NCBI RefSeq assembly: GCF_026013905.1
Contig: NZ_CP110257.1
Coordinates: 1,860,001-1,924,000 of the forward strand
Source of the DNA: Schlegelella aquatica
GTDB lineage: Bacteria; Pseudomonadota; Gammaproteobacteria; Burkholderiales; Burkholderiaceae_C
Reading direction: 5' to 3'
DNA length: 64,000 nt
Shown: one piece after another, positions 1 to 8,964 of the stretch
Layout of the letters: every line of letters starts with the position of its first letter
How positions within the stretch are numbered: position 1 is the stretch's first letter
The notes under the pieces: model-generated
Seen by the model: the letters and a program-made list of their open reading frames with translations, nothing else
What the model was told of the DNA's origin: nothing
Databases searched by the model: none
Position numbers and translations under genes: made by a program

Positions 1-1139
<1,139 letters not shown>

Positions 1140-1166
1140 GGGAAAAATCCTCCGGTTGCGACGGAA

Positions 1167-1192
1167 ATGAGGGGAGCCGGTGCCATTTCAAG
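1167..1192 (-). promoter_or_regulatory. Sigma-32 (RpoH)-type promoter of clpB
   Basis: Read on the minus strand, CTTGAAA (1192-1186), an 11-base spacer and CCCCTCAT (1174-1167) closely match the E. coli heat-shock consensus (CTTGAAA, 11-16 bases, CCCCATNT). It sits about 30 bases before the clpB start codon. ClpB is a standard RpoH target, so position and sequence agree; the assignment itself is inference. Confidence 0.65.
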
Positions 1193-1257
1193 TGCAACCG
1201 GCACGCCGCAGCCTGCGCTGGGTCAAGGGCGAAGCCCAGTATCGCGCGCGCAGCGCT

Positions 1258-1644
1258 TCACGCCAGCCACTGCCGCGCGGCGACGAAGCCGAGGGCCGCC
1301 CCCGCCAGGCTGCCCACCACATGGGCCAGCGTATGCGCGAGCGCCAAGCCCCAGGCCTGCTTTTGCAACAGGTGCAGCGACTCGACCGAGAACGACGAGA
1401 AGGTGGTGAGCGCGCCCAGGAAGCCCGTGACGAACAGCAGCCGCCAGAACTCGTCGGGGTGGCGGCTGAACCACACGAGGGCGGCCCCGATCAGTACGCC
1501 GCCGACGCAGTTGACCAGCAGTGTGCCCAGCGGAAACCCGGGCCACGCCCCGTTGAGCCAGACGCCGGTCAACCAGCGGGCCCACGCGCCGCCCACCGCG
1601 CCGAGGGCGACCGCCGCCGCGTGCCCCCAGGTCAGTGACTGCAT
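1258..1644 (-). CDS. crcB: CrcB/Fluc fluoride ion channel
   Basis: A 128-residue membrane protein of the CrcB/Fluc family, which exports fluoride as a dual-topology dimer in the inner membrane. Four hydrophobic segments are visible, together with family signatures: GGAWARWLTG near the N-terminus, GTLLVNCVGG in the second segment, and GALTTFSSFS in the third, where the pore-lining Thr/Ser/Phe residues fall. The length fits the family. The ATG chosen overlaps the last 13 bases of moaE, so the two genes are probably co-transcribed. An in-frame extension to 1767 would add arginine-rich sequence unlike the family. No fluoride riboswitch is apparent upstream. Confidence 0.92.
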   Translation of the reverse strand: MQSLTWGHAAAVALGAVGGAWARWLTGVWLNGAWPGFPLGTLLVNCVGGVLIGAALVWFSRHPDEFWRLLFVTGFLGALTTFSSFSVESLHLLQKQAWGLALAHTLAHVVGSLAGAALGFVAARQWLA

Positions 1645-2222
1645 GCACCCCGCCCTTCGTCGGCCGGCCGCCCCTCGGCGCCGGCCCCGGAAGGCGTGCC
1701 GCGGGCGTCCACGGGCCCCTCGCCCGGCCCGACGCCGGGCATGGCGTTGCCGGCGGCAATCCCCCATCGCGCCAGCGCCGCGTCGTCACTGGCGCGCGCA
1801 TCGACCCATCGGGCCCCCTCGGGGGTGTGTTCCTTCTTCCAGAAGGGTGCCTGGGTCTTGAGGTAGTCCATCAGGAACTCGCATGCCTGGAAGGCCGCGC
1901 CCCGGTGGGCCGCCGTCACTGCCACGAGCACGATCTGATCGCCCGGCGCGAGCGGGCCGACGCGGTGGATGACCCGGGCGGCGCGCACCGGGAAGCGCCG
2001 CATCGCCTCGTCGATCATCGCCTCGATGGCCCGCTCCGTCATGCCGGGGTAGTGTTCGAGCTCCATGCGGGCCACGGCGCTGCCCTCGCTCACGTCGCGC
2101 ACCGTGCCGACGAACGACGCGACGGCGCCCACCTGGGGGTCGCCCGCCCGCAGCCGGGCCACCTCGGCGCCGAGGTCGAAGTCCTCCGTCTGGATGCTCA
2201 CCCGCGCGACGTGCCCGCTCAT
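1632..2222 (-). CDS. moaE: Molybdopterin synthase large (catalytic) subunit MoaE
   Basis: MoaE with thiocarboxylated MoaD converts cyclic pyranopterin monophosphate to molybdopterin in the cytoplasm. The family block LKTQAPFWKKE holds the active-site lysines, followed by TPEGARWVDAR, as in E. coli MoaE. The protein is 196 residues, about 45 longer than the usual 150; the extra C-terminus is Gly/Pro/Ala-rich, looks disordered, and its last codons overlap the crcB start. It lies one base downstream of the moaD stop, so translation is likely coupled. moaA and moaC are not in the window. Confidence 0.95.
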   Translation of the reverse strand: MSGHVARVSIQTEDFDLGAEVARLRAGDPQVGAVASFVGTVRDVSEGSAVARMELEHYPGMTERAIEAMIDEAMRRFPVRAARVIHRVGPLAPGDQIVLVAVTAAHRGAAFQACEFLMDYLKTQAPFWKKEHTPEGARWVDARASDDAALARWGIAAGNAMPGVGPGEGPVDARGTPSGAGAEGRPADEGRGACSH

Positions 2223-2223
2223 T

Positions 2224-2475
2224 TCAGCCTCCCGTCACCGGTGGGAAGAACGCCACCTCCGCATCCTCGCGCAGCGCGGCCTTCTCGTCGCACATCGCCT
2301 GGTCCAGCGCGCAGCGCAGTGCCCGCCCACGCGCGAGGGCCTGGGCGTGCGCGGGGCTGGCCGCCAGGAGCCGGTCCCGCAGGTCGCCTACGGTGGCGCC
2401 GGGCGCCATTTCCACCGTCTCACCGGCTCCCAGCGCCTCGCGGATCGACGCGAAGTACTTCACCCGCACCTTCAT
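2224..2475 (-). CDS. moaD: Molybdopterin synthase sulfur-carrier subunit MoaD
   Basis: An 83-residue ubiquitin-fold sulfur carrier that donates its C-terminal thiocarboxylate to MoaE during molybdopterin synthesis. The sequence begins MKVRVKYFASIREALG and ends PPVTGG, the di-glycine end essential for adenylation and thiolation. I chose the ATG that forms a 4-base ATGA overlap with the moeA stop; a GTG three codons upstream is possible but would not give this coupling. It sits between moeA and moaE in one tight operon. Confidence 0.95.
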   Translation of the reverse strand: MKVRVKYFASIREALGAGETVEMAPGATVGDLRDRLLAASPAHAQALARGRALRCALDQAMCDEKAALREDAEVAFFPPVTGG

Positions 2476-3701
2476 TGCATCCACTCCGCAAACGAGAGAT
2501 AGGGCACCAGCTCACCCGCGCGGAACGCATGACCCGGCGCATTGTCGATCACGCCGTCCGCCCAGACGGTGGAGGTCAGCACGCCCGAACTCTGGTTGGG
2601 AAACAGCTCCAGTCGCCCGTCGGCACCGCGCCGCACCCGCAGGAACTCACGCCGCTTGTCCGGTCGGGGCCAGTCGAAGCCGGCAGGCAACCACACCGGC
2701 GCCGGCGGATCGACCGCAGCCCCTTGCAGGGCCCGGATGACGGGACGCACGGCGACAAGGAAGGTGATGAAGCTCGACACCGGGTTGCCCGGCAACCCGA
2801 TGAACCACGCCGACCGCTCTTGGGCGCGCACTTCGCCGAAGGCGAGCGGCTTGCCCGGCTTGATGGCGATCTGCCACAGGTCCAGGCGACCCTCGGCCTC
2901 CACCGCGGGCTTGACGTGGTCCTCCTCGCCGACCGAGACGCCACCGGAGGTGAGAATCAAGTCGTGGTGCTCGGCGGCCTGACGCAGCGCCTCTCGCGTC
3001 GCCGCCAGGCGATCCGGCACGATCCCCAGGTCCGAGCACTCGCAGCCGAACTGGGCGAGCAGGCCCTTCAGCGTGTCCCGGTTCGAGTTGTAGATCGCGC
3101 CGGGCTTCAGGGGTTGGCCGGGCATCACCAATTCGTCGCCGGTGGAAAAGAGCGCCACGCGCGGGCGGCGCACCACCGTCAGTTGCGCACGCCCCACCGT
3201 GGCTGCGAGCCCGAGCGCCTGCGGCGTCAGCCTCATCCCGCGGGGCAGCACCACCGAGCCGCGCCGCACGTCCTCGCCGGCCTCACGGATCCACTGGCGC
3301 GGCTGCGGGACCACCTGTATCCGCACCCCGCCCTCGACGGGCTCGCACTGCTCCTGCATGACGACCGCATCCGCCCCTTCGGGCAGCGGCGCGCCCGTGA
3401 AGATGCGCGCCGCCGTGCCGGGGCGCAGGGGCTCGCCGACCTGACCGGCCGCAATGCGCTGCACGACGGGCAGCACCTTGCCGGGCACGTCCACATCGGC
3501 CCCTCGCACGGCGTAGCCGTCCATGGAGCTGTTCGCATGGGCCGGCACGTCGATCGGCGACACCACATCCTCGGCCAGCACACGGCAAAGGGCCTCGGCC
3601 ACGGGCAGCGTCTCGGTCTCAGCCAGCGGCCGGATCGAACAGAGCAGCCTCGTCAAGGCCTCCTCGAGGCTCAACATCGGGGAACGGGGAGCGGTACTCA
3701 T
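2472..3701 (-). CDS. moeA: Molybdopterin molybdenumtransferase MoeA
   Basis: MoeA ligates molybdenum to adenylylated molybdopterin to give the molybdenum cofactor. The 409-residue protein has the expected MoeA order: N-terminal segments with PAHANSSMDGYAVR, a hydrophobic middle, the MPT-binding domain with STGDEL and TSGGVSVGEEDHVK, and the conserved GLPGNPVSS. The start lies 83 bases inside the 3' end of mobB, an unusually long overlap. No Shine-Dalgarno precedes this ATG or an in-frame ATG at 3677, so the start is less certain than the identity. Confidence 0.95.
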   Translation of the reverse strand: MSTAPRSPMLSLEEALTRLLCSIRPLAETETLPVAEALCRVLAEDVVSPIDVPAHANSSMDGYAVRGADVDVPGKVLPVVQRIAAGQVGEPLRPGTAARIFTGAPLPEGADAVVMQEQCEPVEGGVRIQVVPQPRQWIREAGEDVRRGSVVLPRGMRLTPQALGLAATVGRAQLTVVRRPRVALFSTGDELVMPGQPLKPGAIYNSNRDTLKGLLAQFGCECSDLGIVPDRLAATREALRQAAEHHDLILTSGGVSVGEEDHVKPAVEAEGRLDLWQIAIKPGKPLAFGEVRAQERSAWFIGLPGNPVSSFITFLVAVRPVIRALQGAAVDPPAPVWLPAGFDWPRPDKRREFLRVRRGADGRLELFPNQSSGVLTSTVWADGVIDNAPGHAFRAGELVPYLSFAEWMQ

Positions 3702-4203
3702 AGCGGTGTTGATTGTCCAGCAGATGCTGCGCCACCGCGTCGGGATCGTTCAAATCGAGGACCGGCCGCAGGGTTGGCTCGGGTAGCCGATCGGGGCTGT
3801 CGGTGGCGATGGCCGTGACGAACGGATCGTGCAGGTACTGTGCGGGCTTGCCCGTCTGCGCACGCCACACCTCGATCTTGCAGATGTCGGCATGCTTGAA
3901 CCCCTCGACCAGCACCCAGTCGCACTCCACCAGTTCGGCGATCAGCTGGTGCACCGTCGGTTCCATCTGCACCTCATACTCGCGGATCTTCGCCAGGCGC
4001 CGGTCCGAGGCGACCACCACCTCGAACGCCCCCGCCTGTCGATGGCGCCACGAGTCCTTGCCCGGGTAGTCGATGTCGAACTGGTGGTGGGCGTGCTTCA
4101 CCACCGACACCCGCTGCCCCGCCAAGCGCAACTGGACGATCAACTGCTCGACCAGCGTGGTCTTGCCCGAACCCGAGTAACCGCAGAAACCGACGACTTT
4201 CAT
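3619..4203 (-). CDS. mobB: Molybdopterin-guanine dinucleotide biosynthesis adaptor MobB
   Basis: MobB is a GTP-binding adaptor that assists conversion of the molybdenum cofactor to its guanine dinucleotide form. The 194-residue protein starts MKVVGFCGYSGSGKTTLVE, with a P-loop at about residues 9-17. VKHAHHQFDIDYPGKDSWRH and LVEGFKH are also typical of MobB. It follows thrC by 24 bases and overlaps moeA. The last 25 to 30 residues lie in the region shared with moeA and are not clearly family-conserved. The partner mobA is not visible. Confidence 0.95.
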   Translation of the reverse strand: MKVVGFCGYSGSGKTTLVEQLIVQLRLAGQRVSVVKHAHHQFDIDYPGKDSWRHRQAGAFEVVVASDRRLAKIREYEVQMEPTVHQLIAELVECDWVLVEGFKHADICKIEVWRAQTGKPAQYLHDPFVTAIATDSPDRLPEPTLRPVLDLNDPDAVAQHLLDNQHRYEYRSPFPDVEPRGGLDEAALFDPAAG

Positions 4204-4227
4204 GAACCTGCCGATCCGTCGAGGGGA

Positions 4228-5634
4228 TCAGCAATTCTGCGCGATGTAGTCCTTGACCGCCTGCGCCGACGGCGGCATGACCGTGAAGCGCTTGGGCAAT
4301 TCCTCGATCCCCTCCAGACCGCGCGGGCGCTCGGGCTCGCGGCCCAGCGCCTCCCGGATCGTGGCGGCGAACTTCGCCGGCAGCGCCGTCTCCAGCACCA
4401 GCATCGGCACGCCGGGCTCGACGTGCACACGAGCCACCTTCAGCCCGTCGGCCGTGTGGGTGTCGATCATCACGCCGAAGCGCTCCCACGTGGCGCGAAT
4501 GGTGGCCAGGCGATCGGCGTGGGTGCTGCGGCCCGAGACGAAGCCGTAGTCCTTCACCCGCGCGAACTCCTGCGGCTCCAGCGTGAAGGCTCCGCGCTGC
4601 TCGACCTCCTCTTTGAAGAGGCGGCGCGTGCGCTCGGCGTCGCGTCCCAGCAGGTCGAAGACGAACCGTTCGAAGTTCGACGCCTTGGAGATGTCCATCG
4701 ACGGGCTGGACGTCTCGTACGTCTCCGAGCCCTTGCGCACGCGGTAGGTGCCCGTGCGGAAGAACTCGTCGAGCACGTCGTTCTCGTTCGTCGCGAGCAC
4801 GAGCTTGCGGATCGGCAGGCCCATCATCCGCGCGACGTGTCCGGCGCAGATGTTGCCGAAGTTGCCCGACGGCACCGCGAAGCTCACTTCCTCGTCGTTG
4901 CTCTTGGTGGCCTGGAAATAGCCGGCGAAGTAGTACACCACCTGCGCCACGAGCCGCGCCCAATTGATCGAGTTGACCGTGCCGATCTTGTGCCGGCGCT
5001 TGAACTCGATGTCGTTGGAGACGGCCTTGACGATGTCCTGGCAGTCGTCGAAGACACCCTGCACCGCCAGGTTGTGGATGTTGGCGTCCTGGAGGCTGTA
5101 CATCTGGGCCTGCTGGAACGGGCTCATCCGCCCGTAGGGCGAGAGCATGAAGACGCGGATGCCCTTCTTGCCGCGCATGGCGTATTCCGCCGCGCTGCCG
5201 GTGTCGCCCGAAGTCGCCCCCAGGATGTTCAGCTCCTCGCCTCGCCGCGCGAGTTCGTACTCGAAGAGGTGGCCGAGCAACTGCATCGCCATGTCCTTGA
5301 AGGCGAGCGTCGGCCCGTTGGACAGCGCCTCCAGCGCCACGCCGGGCTCCAGCGGCTTGAGCGGCACGATGGCTTCGGTCCCGAACACCTCCGGCGTGTA
5401 GGTGCGATGCACGATCTGTCGCAAGTCGGCCGCGGGGATGTCGTCGATGTAGAGCGAGAGGATCTCGAACGCCAACTCCGCATAGCCGAGCGTGCGCCAA
5501 CGCTCGAGCGTGGCCGCGTCGACGCGCGGGTAGTGCGTCGGCAGATACAGCCCGCCATCGGGGGCCAGTCCTTCCAGGAGGATCTCAGAGAAGCGGCGTT
5601 CCGTGCGGTCGCCGCGGGTGCTGATGTACTTCAA
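4228..5634 (-). CDS. thrC: Threonine synthase
   Basis: This PLP enzyme converts O-phosphohomoserine to threonine, the last step of the pathway. The 468-residue sequence begins MKYISTRGD, typical of the longer proteobacterial ThrC class, and contains NGPTLAFKDMAMQLL, where K113 is the expected PLP lysine, followed by GATSGDTGSAAEYA, the phosphate-binding segment. The start codon is TTG, supported by the conserved N-terminus and by GGAG seven bases upstream. It follows hom by 30 bases, so the two threonine steps are probably one operon. Confidence 0.97.
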   Translation of the reverse strand: MKYISTRGDRTERRFSEILLEGLAPDGGLYLPTHYPRVDAATLERWRTLGYAELAFEILSLYIDDIPAADLRQIVHRTYTPEVFGTEAIVPLKPLEPGVALEALSNGPTLAFKDMAMQLLGHLFEYELARRGEELNILGATSGDTGSAAEYAMRGKKGIRVFMLSPYGRMSPFQQAQMYSLQDANIHNLAVQGVFDDCQDIVKAVSNDIEFKRRHKIGTVNSINWARLVAQVVYYFAGYFQATKSNDEEVSFAVPSGNFGNICAGHVARMMGLPIRKLVLATNENDVLDEFFRTGTYRVRKGSETYETSSPSMDISKASNFERFVFDLLGRDAERTRRLFKEEVEQRGAFTLEPQEFARVKDYGFVSGRSTHADRLATIRATWERFGVMIDTHTADGLKVARVHVEPGVPMLVLETALPAKFAATIREALGREPERPRGLEGIEELPKRFTVMPPSAQAVKDYIAQNC

Positions 5635-5664
5635 CGCTGGTCTCCGACGCGCCGGCGGGTGCTT

Positions 5665-6978
5665 TCAGTTGTTCAATTCTTCCTTGCGGATGCGCACGAT
5701 GGGCTGCAGCACGGTCGGCAGCGACTGCATCTGCGCGATGGCCTTGTTCATGCGCCCTTCCTGCGTGTCGTGCGTGAGGATGATGAGATCCGTCTGGTTC
5801 TCGTCGTCGCCTGCCTCGCGCTGCAACACTGCGTCGATGGAGATGTCGTGCTCGGCCAGAATGCCGGTGATGCGCGCCAGCACGCCCGTCTGGTCCGCCA
5901 CCCGCAACCGCAGGTAGAACGAGGTCACCACCTCCTCCATCGACAGGATGGGCGCGTCGTCCAGCGCGTCCGGCTGGAAGGCCAGATGCGGCACGCGGTG
6001 ATCCGGGTCCGCGGTATGCAGGCGGGTCACGTCCACCAGGTCGGCCACCACCGCCGAGGCCGTGGGCTCCGAGCCCGCGCCCTTGCCGTAGTAGAGCGTC
6101 GAGCCCACCGCGTCGCCGTGCACGACGACGGCGTTCATCGCGCCCTCGACGTTGGCGATGAGCCGCTTGGCCGGCACGAGCGTGGGGTGCACCCGCAGCT
6201 CGATGCCCTCGGCCCTGCGCTTGGTGATACCCAGCAGCTTGATCCGGTAACCCAACTGCTCCGCGTAGGTGATGTCCGTGGCCTGCAAGCGGGTGATGCC
6301 TTCGACATACGCCTTGTCGAACTGCATCGGGATGCCGAAGGCGATCGCGCTCATGATCGTGACCTTGTGCGCGGCATCGATGCCCTCGATGTCGAAGGTG
6401 GGGTCGGCCTCGGCATAGCCCAGGCGCTGGGCTTCCTTGAGCACCACGTCGAAGTCCAGTCCCTTGGAGCGCATCTCCGAGAGGATGAAGTTCGTCGTGC
6501 CGTTGATGATGCCCGCGATCCACTGGATGCGGTTGGCCGTCAGGCCCTCTCGCAGCGCCTTGATGATCGGGATACCGCCGGCCACCGCGGCTTCGAAGGC
6601 CACCATCACGCCCTTGCGGCACGCGGCGGCGAAGATCTCCGTGCCATGCACCGCAAGCAGCGCCTTGTTGGCCGTGACCACATGCTTGCCCGCGTCGATC
6701 GCGGCCAGCACGAGCTCGCGCGCCCGGGTGGTCCCTCCGATCAACTCGACCACGATGTCGATGTCCTCCATGCGCACGAGCGCATCGAGATCGGTGGTGA
6801 GCTCGATCTCGGCGCCCAGCGCGGCCCGCGCCTTGTCTACGTTGCGCACGCCGACACGCGCGATCTCGATGCCGCGACCGGCGCGGCGCTTGATCTCCGC
6901 CTGGTTGCGCGCAAGCACCTGGGCCACGCCGCTGGCAACGACCCCGGCGCCGAGCAGGCCGATACGAATGGGCTTCAT
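5665..6978 (-). CDS. hom: Homoserine dehydrogenase
   Basis: Reduces aspartate semialdehyde to homoserine, the branch point to threonine and methionine. The 437-residue monofunctional form has an N-terminal NAD(P) fold (GLLGAGVVASGVAQVL), the catalytic segment AVAGGIPIIKALREGL, a dimerization core and a C-terminal ACT domain (about residues 350-430) that usually gives threonine feedback inhibition. It starts 10 bases after the aminotransferase stop and leads into thrC. No threonine attenuator is visible in front of it, consistent with its position inside an operon. Confidence 0.97.
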   Translation of the reverse strand: MKPIRIGLLGAGVVASGVAQVLARNQAEIKRRAGRGIEIARVGVRNVDKARAALGAEIELTTDLDALVRMEDIDIVVELIGGTTRARELVLAAIDAGKHVVTANKALLAVHGTEIFAAACRKGVMVAFEAAVAGGIPIIKALREGLTANRIQWIAGIINGTTNFILSEMRSKGLDFDVVLKEAQRLGYAEADPTFDIEGIDAAHKVTIMSAIAFGIPMQFDKAYVEGITRLQATDITYAEQLGYRIKLLGITKRRAEGIELRVHPTLVPAKRLIANVEGAMNAVVVHGDAVGSTLYYGKGAGSEPTASAVVADLVDVTRLHTADPDHRVPHLAFQPDALDDAPILSMEEVVTSFYLRLRVADQTGVLARITGILAEHDISIDAVLQREAGDDENQTDLIILTHDTQEGRMNKAIAQMQSLPTVLQPIVRIRKEELNN

Positions 6979-6988
6979 GTGGGAGTTC

Positions 6989-8215
6989 TCAGAGGGAATG
7001 GCGTTTGCGATAGTGATCGAGGAACCGCGCGATGCGCCCGATCGCCTCGGTCAGGTCGTCCGAGTTGGGAAGGAACACGAGCCGGAAGTGGTCGGGATAG
7101 GGCCAGTTGAAGCCCGTGCCCTGCACGATCAGCACCTTCTCGTCCGCGAGCAACTCGTAGGCGAACTGCTGATCGTCCTCGATCGGGTACATCTTCGGGT
7201 CCAACCGCGGGAACATGTACAGGGCCGCCTTGGGCTTCACGCAGGTCACGCCCGGGATGTCGGTGAGCAGCTGGTGCGCGAGGTCGCGCTGGCGGCACAG
7301 CCGCCCGCCCGGCGCGACCAGGTCCTTGATGCTCTGGTAGCCGCCCAGGGCCGTCTGGATCGCGAGCTGCCCCGGCGTGTTCGCGCACAGCCGCATCGAG
7401 GCCAGCATGTTGAGCCCCTCGATGTAATCGCGCGCGTGCCGCTTCTCGCCCGAGACGACCATCCAGCCGGCCCGGTAGCCGCAGGAACGGTAGTTCTTCG
7501 ACAAGCCGTTGAAGGTGACGAACAGCACGTCGTCGGCCAGCGAGGCGATGCTCGTGTGCGTGTTGCCGTCGTAGAGCGTCTTGTCGTAGATCTCGTCGGC
7601 GAAGACGATCAGCTGGTGCTGGCGCGCGATTTCCACCAGTTCGAGCAGCACCGACTCGGGGTACAACGCCCCCGTGGGGTTGTTGGGATTGATGACCACC
7701 AGCGCCTTCGTGCGCGGCGTGATCTTGGCCTTGATGTCGGCGATGTCCGGCATCCAGTCCGACTGTTCGTCGCACATGTAGTGCACCGGCGTACCCCCCG
7801 ACAACGACACGACCGCCGTATACAGCGGGTAGTCGGGGGCCGGGATCAGCACCTCGTCGCCGTCGTTGAGCAGCGCGTTCATGCTCATGCCGATCAGCTC
7901 CGAGGCCCCGTTGCCGAGGTAGACGTCATCGACCGTGACGCCGCGGATGCCCTTTTCCTGCGTGTAGTGGACCACCGCGCGGCGCGGCGCGAAGAGCCCC
8001 TTGGAGTCCGTGTAGCCCGCCGTGTGCGGCAGGTTGCGGATCATGTCCTGCACGATCTCTTCCGGAGGCTCCAGGCCGAAGACCGCCAGGTTGCCGATGT
8101 TGAGCTTGATGATCTTGTGGCCCTCTTCCTCCATCTGCCGGGCCTTCTCCAGCACCGGGCCTCGGATGTCGTAGCACACATTGGCCAGCTTCGCTGACTT
8201 GGCGACGGGTTTCAA
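6989..8215 (-). CDS. alaA: Alanine-type PLP aminotransferase (AlaA/YfbQ family)
   Basis: A fold-type I aminotransferase of 408 residues. Family signatures include the substrate-side PAPDYPLYTAV, NPNNPTG (177-181), the PLP-phenol region ADEIYDK and the Schiff-base lysine K240 in GLSKNYR. Close relatives such as E. coli AlaA make alanine from pyruvate and glutamate; being next to hom and thrC may indicate a wider amino-acid role. The start codon is TTG with an excellent GGAGG six bases upstream. It is first in the minus-strand operon and divergent from the Mth938-like gene at 8351. Confidence 0.9.
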   Translation of the reverse strand: MKPVAKSAKLANVCYDIRGPVLEKARQMEEEGHKIIKLNIGNLAVFGLEPPEEIVQDMIRNLPHTAGYTDSKGLFAPRRAVVHYTQEKGIRGVTVDDVYLGNGASELIGMSMNALLNDGDEVLIPAPDYPLYTAVVSLSGGTPVHYMCDEQSDWMPDIADIKAKITPRTKALVVINPNNPTGALYPESVLLELVEIARQHQLIVFADEIYDKTLYDGNTHTSIASLADDVLFVTFNGLSKNYRSCGYRAGWMVVSGEKRHARDYIEGLNMLASMRLCANTPGQLAIQTALGGYQSIKDLVAPGGRLCRQRDLAHQLLTDIPGVTCVKPKAALYMFPRLDPKMYPIEDDQQFAYELLADEKVLIVQGTGFNWPYPDHFRLVFLPNSDDLTEAIGRIARFLDHYRKRHSL

Positions 8216-8259
8216 AGAAGACCTCCGGATGAGGGTTGGGCCGTTACAGGAATTGCAGA

Positions 8260-8275
8260 TTTGCTGCAGCGCAAA
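8260..8275. promoter_or_regulatory. Inverted repeat in the alaA / Mth938 divergent promoter region
   Basis: TTTGC and GCAAA arms flank TGCAGC, immediately upstream of a TATAAT at 8279. It lies in an AT-richer island between two divergent genes, the right place for an operator. No regulator is identified, and five-base arms can occur by chance. Confidence 0.3.
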
Positions 8276-8278
8276 ACC

Positions 8279-8284
8279 TATAAT
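8279..8284 (+). promoter_or_regulatory. Consensus -10 box of the Mth938-like gene
   Basis: A perfect TATAAT lies 67 bases before the chosen GTG start. Upstream TTGCAG (8253) and TTGCTG (8261) are imperfectly spaced as -35 elements (20 and 12 bases), so only the -10 is claimed. Confidence 0.5.
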
Positions 8285-8350
8285 TTAACCACAGCCCCTT
8301 CCCTTTTCGGCGCGTTTTCCGCCCTCCCGCGCCTTGCAGAGGACGTCTGC

Positions 8351-8734
8351 GTGAAGTTGCAACCCGACCGCCTCGAAGGCGCGAACATGATCAGCGGCTA
8401 CGACCGCGCGAGCGTGACGGTCAACGGCCAGGCGCACGCCCGCAGCGTGCTGGTCCCCGCCCAGGGAGACGTGCTCGACTGGCCTTGCAACCGCCTGGAG
8501 GACCTGCAGGCGGGTCACTTCGAGCAGGTGGCCGCGCTGGCGCCGGAGGTCGTGATCTTCGGCAGCGGCAACCGGCTTCGCTTTCCGAGCGCGGCGCTGC
8601 TGCGCCCGCTGCTCGAACGGGGCATCGGGGTCGAGACGATGGACACCCAGGCAGCCTGCCGGACCTACAACATCCTCGTCTCGGAGGGTCGCAGCGTGGT
8701 CGCTGCGTTGCTGATCGAGGCGGCCGCGGCTTGA
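8351..8734 (+). CDS. Mth938-like domain protein (Xcc1710 type), function unknown
   Basis: A 127-residue protein of the conserved Mth938/Xcc1710-like fold (DUF498), found in many proteobacteria; the human relative is the mitochondrial factor NDUFAF3. MKLQPDRLEGANMISGYD near the start and PEVVIFGSGNRLRFP in the middle are typical. I chose the GTG with AGAGGA seven bases upstream; an ATG-like extension to 8261 would overlap the promoter. It is transcribed away from alaA. No biochemical function can be read from the sequence. Confidence 0.82.
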   Translation: MKLQPDRLEGANMISGYDRASVTVNGQAHARSVLVPAQGDVLDWPCNRLEDLQAGHFEQVAALAPEVVIFGSGNRLRFPSAALLRPLLERGIGVETMDTQAACRTYNILVSEGRSVVAALLIEAAAA

Positions 8735-8912
8735 AGGCTGCGGTCCGGGGCTGCGGCCGGGGGGGGTCGCGGCGTTGGGAGACCGCGCAGCGCGCAAAGC
8801 CATCGTGCTGCGCCGCCCGGTGCTCCGCGGGGCCGCACGGCCGGCCCGGCGGCTTGCCGTTTCCCCTCTCTTGAGGGGTCCCCCTTATCCCGGCGGGGCT
8901 TGCCTTGGGCGG

Positions 8913-8918
8913 TATAAT
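8913..8918 (+). promoter_or_regulatory. Consensus -10 box upstream of bcp
   Basis: TATAAT lies 47 bases before the bcp ATG. No -35 at correct spacing is visible. A small CCCCTC-TCTT-GAGGGG hairpin at 8863-8878 just upstream may end transcription of the preceding gene, though it lacks a T run. Confidence 0.45.
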
Positions 8919-8964
8919 AAGTAGCTCGCCTGTGCGTGCCTCAACCACATCCTATAACACCTTC

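Noticed and set aside
1645..1767. Fluoride riboswitch or longer crcB coding region
   Set aside because: This stretch is the 3' end of moaE; no riboswitch pseudoknot pattern is apparent, and the extended reading is Arg-rich.
6979..6988. Threonine attenuator before hom
   Set aside because: Only ten bases separate alaA from hom; there is no leader peptide or terminator.
3829..7110. Open frame of more than 1000 codons on the plus strand, opposite hom and thrC
   Set aside because: It is antisense to two clearly conserved genes, rich in Arg/His/Asp repeats typical of GC-driven shadow frames, and has no family motif.
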